A stretch of DNA of 5,443 nucleotides, taken from positions 1 through 5,443 of the forward strand of contig JACOVN010000091.1 of NCBI GenBank assembly GCA_016177315.1, given 5' to 3'. The notes below the pieces were generated by a model. It was not told the DNA's origin and did not search any database. It was given only the letters and a program-made list of their open reading frames with translations. Below, piece after piece: positions 1 through 5,386 of this stretch; the first letter of the stretch is position 1, and each line of letters starts with the position of its first letter. Made by a program: the position numbers and the translations under genes. The stretch comes from Candidatus Woesearchaeota archaeon (GTDB lineage: Archaea > Nanobdellota > Nanobdellia > Woesearchaeales > UBA12501).

Positions 1-83
1 CTCAAAAGCCTATAGCTGAGCTGTGTATTAGAAACAGACATATATAGTGCATTGTTCTGGAGATGCTCTCCATCTCACTATAC
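1..83. other. Left flank downstream of herA, no gene supported
   Basis: This short stretch follows the herA stop codon on the minus strand. I see no open frame that looks like a protein and no clear terminator. A symmetric AT-rich element, ACATATATAGT around 38-48, resembles an archaeal TATA box and could act in either direction. No convincing start codon with a protein-like frame follows it inside the window on the plus strand. On the minus strand any dependent gene would begin beyond position 1. Confidence 0.4.
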
Positions 84-1607
84 TCACTCCATCTTCACTC
101 CCACATACACCCTCTTGACTTCAGCCTCTCTTCGTTCTTTGGCAAAATCCTTAAACAGGGGAATCTTGACAGGAGTGGCAAATCGCGCAAAAGTGGAAGA
201 AACAATTGCCTCTCCTTTGTCTAGGCTCGCAATGGCCCTGTCATCTTCACTTAAATCCTGGGCAGCAGATTCGATAATAGCTTGTCTCTCTGGCTTCATT
301 TCAATGCCGAGAATAATCTTGGTGTTCATGTTAGCCAATATATCCCTGGGAATGAGGGAGGGTAATTGGGTAATGGCGGTCAACCCAACCTGAAATTTCC
401 TTCCCTCCCTTGCAATGGTGGAGAAAATATTCTGCCCCTTTTCCAAAACTTCTTTGCCTAATACCCTGGGAGCTTCCTCCAGCACGATGGAAACAACTGG
501 TTTTTCCTCCAACACACCAGCAGCCTTGTAGCGCTGGTAGCGGTGGAAAATTTCAGTTGCAATCAGGCTGCCAACCAAGATTTCTGTTGCTCCGGAAAAT
601 TGAGAAGTGTCAATGACCACAATCTTCCCTTGCTCCAATTCCCTTACAATATCCATAGTGGTTGTTTCTCCGGCTTGAGTATCGAAAATGCTACTCGGGA
701 ACACTTTTCCGTTTACCACATCTAAATCCAGCAATTGTGTGAGTCTTCTCTTGATTACTGCAAGCGTGCCTTCCTGGAACAGCTGATCTAATGGCCTTTC
801 CAGAACTACTGCTTCGATCCATTCCTTGCCATACTTCCGATAGTACGCATTCAAAGCTTCCTGCTGTGCGGGGCTCCAGTCCAGGGCGCCATGGAAATGG
901 TGGGGCTTGATCAACCCCATATGAATCTTCAAGGTTCTGCATCCTGGGGGAGGCTGCTTGGAGGTATAGTAGACCATGCTTCCTGAGGGATGGTCCTTCA
1001 ACCCAAGACCATTCCTTCCATAATACTCATCGTGCGGATCTAAAACAAGGATGCCTGCATAGCCTTTTCCTGCTAGATTCCAGAGCATCACGCTCAGCAA
1101 ATTGGATTTTCCTCTTCCTGTCGTTGCTGCAAGGAGGATGTGGTGAGATAACACCTCGGTGCCAGGCAGGTAAATGTCTACCTCCAATGCTTTCGAGCCA
1201 GATCTCAGCTTTCCGAGATACAAGGGATTCTCTGGCTTGGTCAGGAACTGCAAATCCTCCTCCGCAATCTCCCTTGCCATGGAGAAAAAGGCAGGCAAAT
1301 TCTTTGCCCTCGATGCGTACTTTCCATGAATACTGATAAGATTTTTTAATTTTGCAAGCGTGTAGTTTCGTAGACGGGGCTCCATGAACTTCAAGTCTGT
1401 TTGCTCCTCGAGCTGCATGCCAGAAACTAATTCCAAATTTTGTTGAGAGATTTGGCTGCCATAAAGCAAATCCGTAACTTGCAATAGCATTTTCCTGTTT
1501 CCAGAATCTTCCACAATGAATAATTCTCCAATCTCAACGCTTGCGTTGGATTTCTGTCTGAGCAGAATGCTGCCAAATTCTCCCGAAATGATTTGCCCCT
1601 TGATCAT
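84..1607 (-). CDS. herA: HerA-family hexameric DNA translocase/helicase ATPase (HAS-barrel + DUF87)
   Basis: A 507-residue ATPase of the HerA/FtsK superfamily. In archaea HerA pumps DNA and, with the nuclease NurA, resects double-strand breaks alongside Mre11-Rad50. Residues 1-70 form the HAS-barrel. The core follows: P-loop [10 protein letters not shown] at 160-169 (Lys167), DPHDEYYG at 190-197, the Walker B strand IVLEEAP at 374-380 (catalytic Glu378), the arginine-finger segment AREGRK at 399-404, and the sensor ITQLPS at 412-417. The C-terminal [16 protein letters not shown] matches the usual HerA end, and the length is normal for HerA. I chose the ATG at 1607 because the HAS-barrel begins there; the ATG at 1658 would add 17 unrelated residues and overlap the upstream gene. 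No nurA lies in the window. Three motif changes are unusual: Arg in the P-loop, DPHDEY rather than DxHGEY, and EEAP rather than EEAH. Family assignment is secure; orthology to canonical HerA is likely, not proven. Confidence 0.88.
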   Translation of the reverse strand: MIKGQIISGEFGSILLRQKSNASVEIGELFIVEDSGNRKMLLQVTDLLYGSQISQQNLELVSGMQLEEQTDLKFMEPRLRNYTLAKLKNLISIHGKYASRAKNLPAFFSMAREIAEEDLQFLTKPENPLYLGKLRSGSKALEVDIYLPGTEVLSHHILLAATTGRGKSNLLSVMLWNLAGKGYAGILVLDPHDEYYGRNGLGLKDHPSGSMVYYTSKQPPPGCRTLKIHMGLIKPHHFHGALDWSPAQQEALNAYYRKYGKEWIEAVVLERPLDQLFQEGTLAVIKRRLTQLLDLDVVNGKVFPSSIFDTQAGETTTMDIVRELEQGKIVVIDTSQFSGATEILVGSLIATEIFHRYQRYKAAGVLEEKPVVSIVLEEAPRVLGKEVLEKGQNIFSTIAREGRKFQVGLTAITQLPSLIPRDILANMNTKIILGIEMKPERQAIIESAAQDLSEDDRAIASLDKGEAIVSSTFARFATPVKIPLFKDFAKERREAEVKRVYVGVKME

Positions 1608-1629
1608 GTTCCCGCACCGCTTGCCATGC

Positions 1630-1797
1630 TCAATATCGGAAGTAGTTCCAATACACATACAGGATAATGATGAGGAGTATTAAGAATAGTATCCATCTCC
1701 CTTTCCCCTGTTTCTTCTCTCCACCCACTCCTCCCCCTTTGTTCTCTTCTCCTTTTAGGCTCTCCAGGATCTGTTGCTCGAATTTCTTGAAGCGCAT
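1630..1797 (-). CDS. Small C-terminally membrane-anchored protein upstream of herA (55 aa, unknown)
   Basis: A 55-residue protein that belongs to no family I recognise. It starts [18 protein letters not shown], likely an amphipathic helix, followed by a Gly/Lys-rich linker (residues 20-34). It ends in one strongly hydrophobic segment, residues 35-50, bounded by Trp35 and Trp50, with a short NYFRY tail. The basic residues just before the segment (Lys28, Lys29, Lys32, Arg34) predict a cytoplasmic N-terminus. The in-frame TAA 24 nt upstream, within the TATA element, rules out a longer form. Evidence that it is real: a coherent soluble-linker-membrane layout, a TATA box at the leaderless distance, and herA starting 22 bp after its stop. 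It probably shares an mRNA with herA, so a role in membrane tethering or regulation of HerA is possible, but this is inference. A larger frame on the same strand (1604-1969) overlaps it and looks like a shadow. Confidence 0.72.
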   Translation of the reverse strand: MRFKKFEQQILESLKGEENKGGGVGGEKKQGKGRWILFLILLIIILYVYWNYFRY

Positions 1798-1819
1798 ACC
1801 GCCAGGAAAAGCAGGGGCT

Positions 1820-1827
1820 TATATAAA
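1820..1827 (-). promoter_or_regulatory. TATA box for the 55-aa gene-herA unit
   Basis: On the minus strand this reads TTTATATA, preceded by ACAAAAC, a purine-rich stretch in the position of the TFB-recognition element. Its centre is about 26 bp upstream of the ATG at 1797, so transcription should begin at or next to the start codon, giving a leaderless mRNA. GGCGG just before the ATG is too close to act as a normal ribosome binding site. Confidence 0.7.
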
Positions 1828-1843
1828 GTTTTGTAAGGCAAAA

Positions 1844-1853
1844 TATATTTATA
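1844..1853 (+). promoter_or_regulatory. TATA box for the 66-aa membrane protein gene
   Basis: TATATTTATA on the plus strand. The 3' part of the box (1847-1854) is centred about 26 bp before the ATG at 1877, again predicting a leaderless transcript. It lies back-to-back with the minus-strand box at 1820-1827, so the 79-bp gap 1798-1876 is a compact divergent promoter. AGGGAT immediately before the ATG is too close to be a good Shine-Dalgarno site. Confidence 0.6.
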
Positions 1854-1876
1854 GGACTGTAGAATAGAGCAGGGAT

Positions 1877-2077
1877 ATGCCGCAAAACCTCCCCTCCCCA
1901 GCAATGCTGGAAATCTGGTATGGCATTGTCATGGTCATTCTCATTGCCCTCTTCTATGAATACATCCAAGTACAGGAGTTCTCCAGCTTCCTGTACTGGC
2001 TAAGGCTGGTTTTTGTATTTATCGCATTATTCCTGTCCGTTGTTATTGCGATACGATTTCTGGGTTGGAGAAAGTAA
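1877..2077 (+). CDS. Small two-span membrane protein (66 aa, unknown)
   Basis: A 66-residue, very hydrophobic protein of unknown function. Two membrane-spanning segments are apparent: roughly residues 13-30 (IWYGIVMVILIALFYEYI) and 38-60, separated by a short acidic, aromatic loop (QVQEFSS). The protein ends in the basic tail GWRK. A hairpin topology with a cytoplasmic C-terminus is likely by the positive-inside rule. The ATG at 1877 fits the TATA spacing and an in-frame TAG just upstream blocks extension; Met10 is an alternative start that keeps both segments. It is transcribed divergently from the 55-residue protein-herA unit and convergently with the beta-helix gene. No motif suggests an activity; it may be a partner of a larger membrane complex, which I cannot identify here. 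Confidence 0.68.
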   Translation: MPQNLPSPAMLEIWYGIVMVILIALFYEYIQVQEFSSFLYWLRLVFVFIALFLSVVIAIRFLGWRK

Positions 2078-2093
2078 GAGTTATTTACTTTCT
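2069..2093. terminator. Hairpin at convergent 3' ends
   Basis: AGAAAGTAA (2069-2077) and TTACTTTCT (2085-2093) are perfect reverse complements around a 7-nt loop, overlapping the stop codon of the 66-residue gene. It lies 30 bp past the stop codon of the opposing beta-helix gene, so it could mark or stabilise the 3' ends of both transcripts. It has no clear following T-tract and is AT-rich, so a role in termination is uncertain. Confidence 0.35.
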
Positions 2094-2122
2094 GTAGAAG
2101 GAATATTTAGGATATAGGATGA

Positions 2123-2899
2123 TCACGCAGCCCGTTCTGTAGGGAGAGTTCTAACCAGTCTCCTGGGTAACTCTGCTAACCCTTTCCCTATTGCACAGAG
2201 AACATAGGTAAGCGGACTCATGGAAACATAGGCTCCTTCTGTAGGATCGTACATCACAATCCTCCGGCACGTACTCAGCGGGACATGGGGAGTCTCATGC
2301 TTAGGAATCCATACATCAGAAGAATACCTTGTACCAGAACCAAGTTCAGCAGCATCCTCAGGCAACACCATACCCTGCTCGAATGTGGTATAGGCACCAA
2401 ACCGCGGTTTTCTGCCAAATTGTGTTCCTAAGCGGCAAAACACATTGCAGTTGCCAAATCTGGGATAGTCTTTAAACTCTGCCCATCTGCCAAATCTACA
2501 CGAAGAGCCGACTTTTGCATACTTGCCAAACTTTGCCCAATCACCAAATGATGTATAATCTCTTGTCTCTGCACCGTGACCAAATTGTGTCCAATGACCA
2601 AAGCGTGCACCATGGCCAATTTTTGCTTTATGCCCAAATTGTGTCCAACGACCAAAGCGTGCATTGGATCCGATTACTACTTTATTACCAGCAGTAAAAT
2701 GGTCAGACGTGTGCGCATTTGTTCCGACCCTTACGTCATCTCCAAGTTCGCAATTGAAAAAGTAGCAGCCATGCCCGAGCACAGAGCCTCTTGCAATTCG
2801 CACATTCATGTACAGGACGCCATTCTCTGGATGGGAAACAACCAATGCTCCGATGGTACCTAAATCAATTTCTTTTGGTAATAGTGACTCTAAACTCAT
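2123..2899 (-). CDS. Left-handed beta-helix (hexapeptide repeat) protein with Phe-Gly repeats and a Trp ladder
   Basis: A 258-residue protein, most likely a left-handed beta-helix. Hexapeptides begin near residue 35 and are classical at first (LGDDVR, VGTNAH, IGSNAR). From residue 82 the inward aliphatic residue is mostly replaced by Phe, giving a pattern F-G-x-x-[A/T]-x: FGRWTQ, FGHKAK, IGHGAR, FGHWTQ, FGHGAE and so on to about residue 176. One extra residue near 158-160 breaks the phase, then FGRKPR and FGAYTT resume. Trp85, Trp103, Trp121 and Trp139 are exactly 18 residues apart, one per three-sided coil, so they should stack on one face. The C-terminal 80 residues are non-repetitive, with Pro/Arg-rich ends. 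Hexapeptide proteins include acyl/acetyltransferases and gamma-carbonic anhydrases, but I see no diagnostic catalytic site or transferase end domain. Function unknown; scaffold, binding surface or cell-surface roles are all possible. No signal peptide is evident. The ATG at 2899 follows GGTGA at a workable distance. Confidence 0.82.
   Translation of the reverse strand: MSLESLLPKEIDLGTIGALVVSHPENGVLYMNVRIARGSVLGHGCYFFNCELGDDVRVGTNAHTSDHFTAGNKVVIGSNARFGRWTQFGHKAKIGHGARFGHWTQFGHGAETRDYTSFGDWAKFGKYAKVGSSCRFGRWAEFKDYPRFGNCNVFCRLGTQFGRKPRFGAYTTFEQGMVLPEDAAELGSGTRYSSDVWIPKHETPHVPLSTCRRIVMYDPTEGAYVSMSPLTYVLCAIGKGLAELPRRLVRTLPTERAA
2580..2663. repeat. 54-bp tandem repeat inside the beta-helix gene
   Basis: The 30-bp blocks at 2580-2609 and 2634-2663 (beginning CCAAATTGTGTCC) differ at one base and start exactly 54 bp apart. 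That is 18 codons, one full coil of the predicted helix. Weaker copies of CCAAA-containing 18-bp units continue leftward to about 2400. The near-identity suggests a recent duplication or gene conversion of one coil. Confidence 0.85.
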
Positions 2900-2902
2900 T
2901 AT

Positions 2903-2910
2903 CTCACCCC
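2903..2910 (-). promoter_or_regulatory. Shine-Dalgarno site of the beta-helix gene
   Basis: The minus strand reads GGGGTGAG, ending 3 nt before the ATG at 2899; the core GGTGA matches the archaeal anti-Shine-Dalgarno and ends 4 nt before it. It is the only well-formed ribosome binding site I find in this window, and it agrees with the longer TATA-to-ATG distance of this gene. Confidence 0.6.
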
Positions 2911-2932
2911 GGCAGGGAAGGAATCGAGAATG

Positions 2933-2942
2933 ATTTATATAG
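2933..2942 (-). promoter_or_regulatory. TATA box for the beta-helix gene
   Basis: The minus strand reads CTATATAAAT, preceded by GAGAAAA as a possible TFB-recognition element. Its centre is about 38 bp from the ATG, so transcription should start near 2912 and leave a leader of roughly 12 nt that carries the GGTGA site. Confidence 0.65.
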
Positions 2943-2998
2943 TTTTCTCTATTACTGGATTGACAGAATAGGTAACTTTGCTAGCAGAACAATTACTA

Positions 2999-3042
2999 GA
3001 ATAATATTCCGTAAGTAATAAATACTACCTTAGAATATTCCG
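2999..3042 (+). promoter_or_regulatory. Candidate operator pair around the HTH-CBS promoter
   Basis: The 9-mer AATATTCCG occurs at 3003-3011 and 3034-3042, 31 bp apart, about three helical turns and so on one face of the DNA. Each copy lies in a palindrome: GAATAATATTC (2999-3009) and GAATATTC (3033-3040). One site lies just upstream of the TATA box and the other between the box and the ATG. This is the layout expected for repression by a dimeric HTH protein, most simply the HTH-CBS protein itself. Its role is inferred. Confidence 0.45.
3016..3025 (+). promoter_or_regulatory. TATA box for the HTH-CBS gene
   Basis: TAATAAATAC, centred about 26 bp before the ATG at 3047, predicts a leaderless mRNA. 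No Shine-Dalgarno site precedes the start codon. The box is flanked on both sides by AATATTCCG copies. Confidence 0.55.
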
Positions 3043-3046
3043 CCCT

Positions 3047-3601
3047 ATGGTCTTCGAATTGGGGGAAATCAAGAAAATCAGGAAAAAATTAGGCATGAGC
3101 CAGGCAGAGCTCGCAAAAAGAGCTGATGTTTCTCAGAGCATGATTGCAAAAATCGAGGCTGGAAAGCTGGAGCCCGGTTATACCGCTGCCCAGAGGATTC
3201 TCCAAGCATTGCAGGAAATGAATCAGAAACAGGAGCTGAAAGCCAGAGCCATCATGAATCCCAAACTGATTTCCATCCGGGTTTCTGATTCCATCAAGCA
3301 GGCCATTGCCAAGATGCAGAAGTATGCCATTTCTCAATTGCCAGTGGTAGAGCGTGGCCAGATCATTGGATTAGTGACTGAAGGGGCATTGCTCAATGCA
3401 ACGCAGGTAAAGAAATTCTCTCTGGATTCTGCAGTGGCAGAGGTCATGGAGGATACCCCCCCTATAGTTTCCCAGGAAACCCCGCTCACCGTCATTGTCC
3501 AACTGCTGAAGTTCTTTCCCATGGTCATGGTGGCAGAGAAAGGCAAATGGCTGGGGGTAATCACCAAAGCGGACATCGTCAAGAAGAGCTTCACTGGATA
3601 A
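3047..3601 (+). CDS. XRE-type HTH transcriptional regulator with paired CBS domains
   Basis: A 184-residue DNA-binding regulator of a type common in archaea. Residues 6-58 form a Cro/C1-type helix-turn-helix: LGMSQAELAKRADVSQSMIAKIEAGK carries the typical 'MSQ..LA......S......E.G' signature, with the recognition helix near 28-38. Two CBS domains follow, about 66-120 (IMNPKLISIRVSDSIKQAI, then QLPVVERGQIIGLVTEG) and 128-182 (VMEDTPPIVSQETPL, then GKWLGVITKADIV). Paired CBS domains usually bind adenine nucleotides or S-adenosylmethionine, so DNA binding is probably tuned by a small ligand that cannot be named from the sequence. The ATG at 3047 fits the TATA distance and begins just before the HTH. 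Palindromic sites around its own promoter suggest autoregulation. Its 3' end overlaps the convergent DUF1385 gene by 11 bp. The domain calls are secure; the target genes are unknown. Confidence 0.93.
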   Translation: MVFELGEIKKIRKKLGMSQAELAKRADVSQSMIAKIEAGKLEPGYTAAQRILQALQEMNQKQELKARAIMNPKLISIRVSDSIKQAIAKMQKYAISQLPVVERGQIIGLVTEGALLNATQVKKFSLDSAVAEVMEDTPPIVSQETPLTVIVQLLKFFPMVMVAEKGKWLGVITKADIVKKSFTG

Positions 3602-4478
3602 CTCTCTTCAGGGCTGCGATGGCCACTTTCATCTGCTTATGGTCTGGCTCTTTTGTCGTAATTTTCTGCAACGCCAATCCAGGAAGGGTAAGGATGCGAA
3701 AGAAAAGCTGATGTTGAAATTTTGCGCTGATCTTTAACACTTCATAGGAAATGCCTGCTATAACAGGAAGCAGGAGTATTCTCCAGAAATACTTCCAGGC
3801 GAAGGAGAGATGGTTGGGAAGGAAAGCATAGAGGAAGATGCTCAGGAGTAAGACATAGAGGATGAAGCTGGTTCCACATCTTGGGTGCATGGTTCGGAAT
3901 GCCCGGACATTCTTCACTGTCAATGCTCTGCGGTGTTCGTAGCAGTACACTGCCTTGTGCTCTGCTCCATGATACGCAAAGACCCGCTGCACATCCTTGG
4001 AAAGGGAAATGATTATAAGGTAGAGGAAGAAGAACAGGATTTTCACCAACCCATCGATGAGGCTGAACAAGAGCGCACTTTTTTCCACCAATGGAAAATG
4101 GGTTTCAAAGTATCTGGCAACCAGCAAAGGAAGAAATTTGAAAAAGAACAATGCAAAGACAAGAACCAAAAGAATGCTGAAGACAAGTTCCCATGTATGG
4201 ATCTCTTGGTCTTCCTCTTCTGCTGCTTCATTGGCAGAATAGGTCAGTGCACGCATGCCGATGAGCAACATCTGGCAGAGGGCATGAATACCTCTGAGAA
4301 AGGGCCATTGGAGAAGAGGATATTTCTTCGCAAGAGAATCGATAGTCTGCTGCCGAACCTTGATGCTTCCGTCTTTCTTCCGGACAGCAATGGCATACCT
4401 ATCCTGAGAGCGCATCATCACTCCCTCAATGACTGCCTGGCCTCCTGCAGAAATAAGAGGCTCTTTTTCCTTGGGCAT
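3591..4478 (-). CDS. DUF1385 (YqhQ-like) integral membrane protein
   Basis: A 295-residue protein of the DUF1385 family (B. subtilis YqhQ), close to the usual family length. Hallmarks are GGQAVIEGVMMR at 12-23, WPFLRG at 58-63, HGAEHKAVYCYE at 170-181, HPRCGTSF at 198-205 and GISYE at 242-246. Hydrophobic segments lie near 97-120, 137-159, 205-221 and 232-247, so it is a polytopic membrane protein. His170, Glu173, His174, His198 and Cys201 are grouped between membrane segments and could bind a metal; the family has been described as predicted metal-dependent enzymes, but no reaction is established to my knowledge. The family is best known from bacteria, so presence here may reflect old transfer. 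It follows the TPR gene on the same strand after 50 bp, but has its own TATA box. The tail-to-tail overlap with the HTH-CBS gene is 11 bp. Start at 4478 agrees with the conserved N-terminal motif and the leaderless spacing. Confidence 0.92.
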   Translation of the reverse strand: MPKEKEPLISAGGQAVIEGVMMRSQDRYAIAVRKKDGSIKVRQQTIDSLAKKYPLLQWPFLRGIHALCQMLLIGMRALTYSANEAAEEEDQEIHTWELVFSILLVLVFALFFFKFLPLLVARYFETHFPLVEKSALLFSLIDGLVKILFFFLYLIIISLSKDVQRVFAYHGAEHKAVYCYEHRRALTVKNVRAFRTMHPRCGTSFILYVLLLSIFLYAFLPNHLSFAWKYFWRILLLPVIAGISYEVLKISAKFQHQLFFRILTLPGLALQKITTKEPDHKQMKVAIAALKRVIQ

Positions 4479-4499
4479 ACAACCCCATTCATCGAGAAC

Positions 4500-4507
4500 G
4501 TTATAAA
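4500..4507 (-). promoter_or_regulatory. TATA box for the DUF1385 gene
   Basis: The minus strand reads TTTATAAC, preceded by ACGAAAAC. The centre is about 26 bp before the ATG at 4478, predicting a leaderless start. It lies in the 50-bp gap after the TPR gene, so DUF1385 need not depend on the upstream promoter. The AAAACTTTATA core is shared with the promoter of the 55-residue protein-herA unit. Confidence 0.65.
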
Positions 4508-4528
4508 GTTTTCGTGAGGAATGTACGC

Positions 4529-5386
4529 CTAATGAACAACCTCTTTCTTTTTCTCTTGTTCTAAAGCTTCCATTATGTCGGGGTCAATGATAAGGAGATC
4601 CTCCAATTCCTCCGAATCCACGACGTTGCATTCTACTCGATCTAGTTCCTGCATGCCCTCTTGGACACGGTACTGGTAGGCAGGATCGGTAAATTCCCAA
4701 AGATGCTCTTGCACATACCGGAATTGCTCGCATGCCTTCTGCTTGAACCTGCGGGCATGCTTTCTCTTCCAAAGATCGACGTACAAAGTTCCAAGCTCTA
4801 CACGGCCTCGGTAATCATGAGGATACAGTTGAACAAAAATCTCAAAATTTTCCTTTGCAATAACCATTCTGCCCATGTCACGGAGCGTGACACTGAGCTC
4901 CAGCAATGCGTCCTGGCCGAGTAGCTCGTCCTCTTTCTCTTTTGCAGAGAGAAAGGTTGCCCGGAAGTAATGGCGTGCTCCTTCTAAATCGCCGAGGAAA
5001 CGGAAAATATGACCAAAACCTAAGAGTGCATGTGGATGCGGATTTTTTGGATCTATGTCCAGTGCGGAACGGTAGGAAGCGACTGCCTTTTCCAGATACT
5101 CGTGCGCAATGAATAGTTCTCTTCTTTCCTTGAAGTTTGTTGCTAAGGCGAGATACGCGTCTCCCAGCAACGTCCAAACCACTTGATTTTCTGGCTTGAG
5201 CTCCCTGGCTCTCTCGAGATACTGTATGGATGCTTCAAAACGACCCATGGTGCAAAGAATATTGCCCGCATAATAATGTCCGCTAAAATCGTCTGGATAA
5301 CTGTTACTATGTCTACGCGCGATTTTCAGTGCCTGTTCGAGATCTCCCCTCTGTAAAAGAGGCTCCACCCAATCTTCAAGCCCCAT
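4529..5386 (-). CDS. Tetratricopeptide repeat (TPR) protein, 285 aa
   Basis: A 285-residue soluble protein made largely of TPR helix pairs. Recognisable repeats run at about residues 4-32 (partial), 33-66 (GHYYAGNILCTMGRFEASIQ, then ERARELKPEN), 67-113, 117-149 and 156-190, with a less regular pair near 191-230. The third repeat carries an insertion (roughly 82-97, NFKERRELFIAHEYLE) between its helices, which disturbs the 34-residue phase. The last 30 residues are strongly acidic (DSEELEDLL, DPDIMEALEQE) and end in KKKEVVH; this tail may be flexible or bind a partner. TPRs mediate protein-protein contacts, so the protein is probably an adaptor; nothing shows the partner. No signal peptide or membrane segment is visible. 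The ATG at 5386 sits one leaderless distance from an AT-rich TATA box and the first repeat begins at once. The gene lies upstream of DUF1385 on the same strand and may partly cotranscribe with it. Confidence 0.85.
   Translation of the reverse strand: MGLEDWVEPLLQRGDLEQALKIARRHSNSYPDDFSGHYYAGNILCTMGRFEASIQYLERARELKPENQVVWTLLGDAYLALATNFKERRELFIAHEYLEKAVASYRSALDIDPKNPHPHALLGFGHIFRFLGDLEGARHYFRATFLSAKEKEDELLGQDALLELSVTLRDMGRMVIAKENFEIFVQLYPHDYRGRVELGTLYVDLWKRKHARRFKQKACEQFRYVQEHLWEFTDPAYQYRVQEGMQELDRVECNVVDSEELEDLLIIDPDIMEALEQEKKKEVVH

Noticed and set aside
52..393. 113-codon plus-strand frame at the left edge, with a TATA-like element at 38-48
   Set aside because: It runs antisense to the conserved HerA C-terminus, needs a TTG start and has no recognisable protein features.
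1608..1658. Longer herA start at the ATG at 1658
   Set aside because: The added 17 residues are unlike a HAS-barrel and the extension would overlap the upstream small gene by 29 bp.
1604..1969. 121-codon frame on the minus strand upstream of herA
   Set aside because: Its translation is of mixed, low-complexity character, it crosses both divergent TATA boxes, and it overlaps the 66-residue gene and the better-supported 55-residue gene in another frame.
2580..2663. CRISPR-like repeat array
   Set aside because: The repeats are 54 bp apart and in frame with 18-residue protein coils; the sequence between them is itself part of the same hexapeptide pattern, so these are coding repeats.
2428..2664. 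78-codon and other frames with repeated 'HALVIGHNL'-type peptides opposite or within the beta-helix gene
   Set aside because: The repetition is a frame-shifted reading of the same 18-bp and 54-bp DNA repeats; no promoter or start signal supports a second product.
3885..4517. 210-codon plus-strand frame opposite DUF1385
   Set aside because: The minus strand holds a full set of DUF1385 motifs; the plus-strand translation has no domain character and extends through the DUF1385 promoter.
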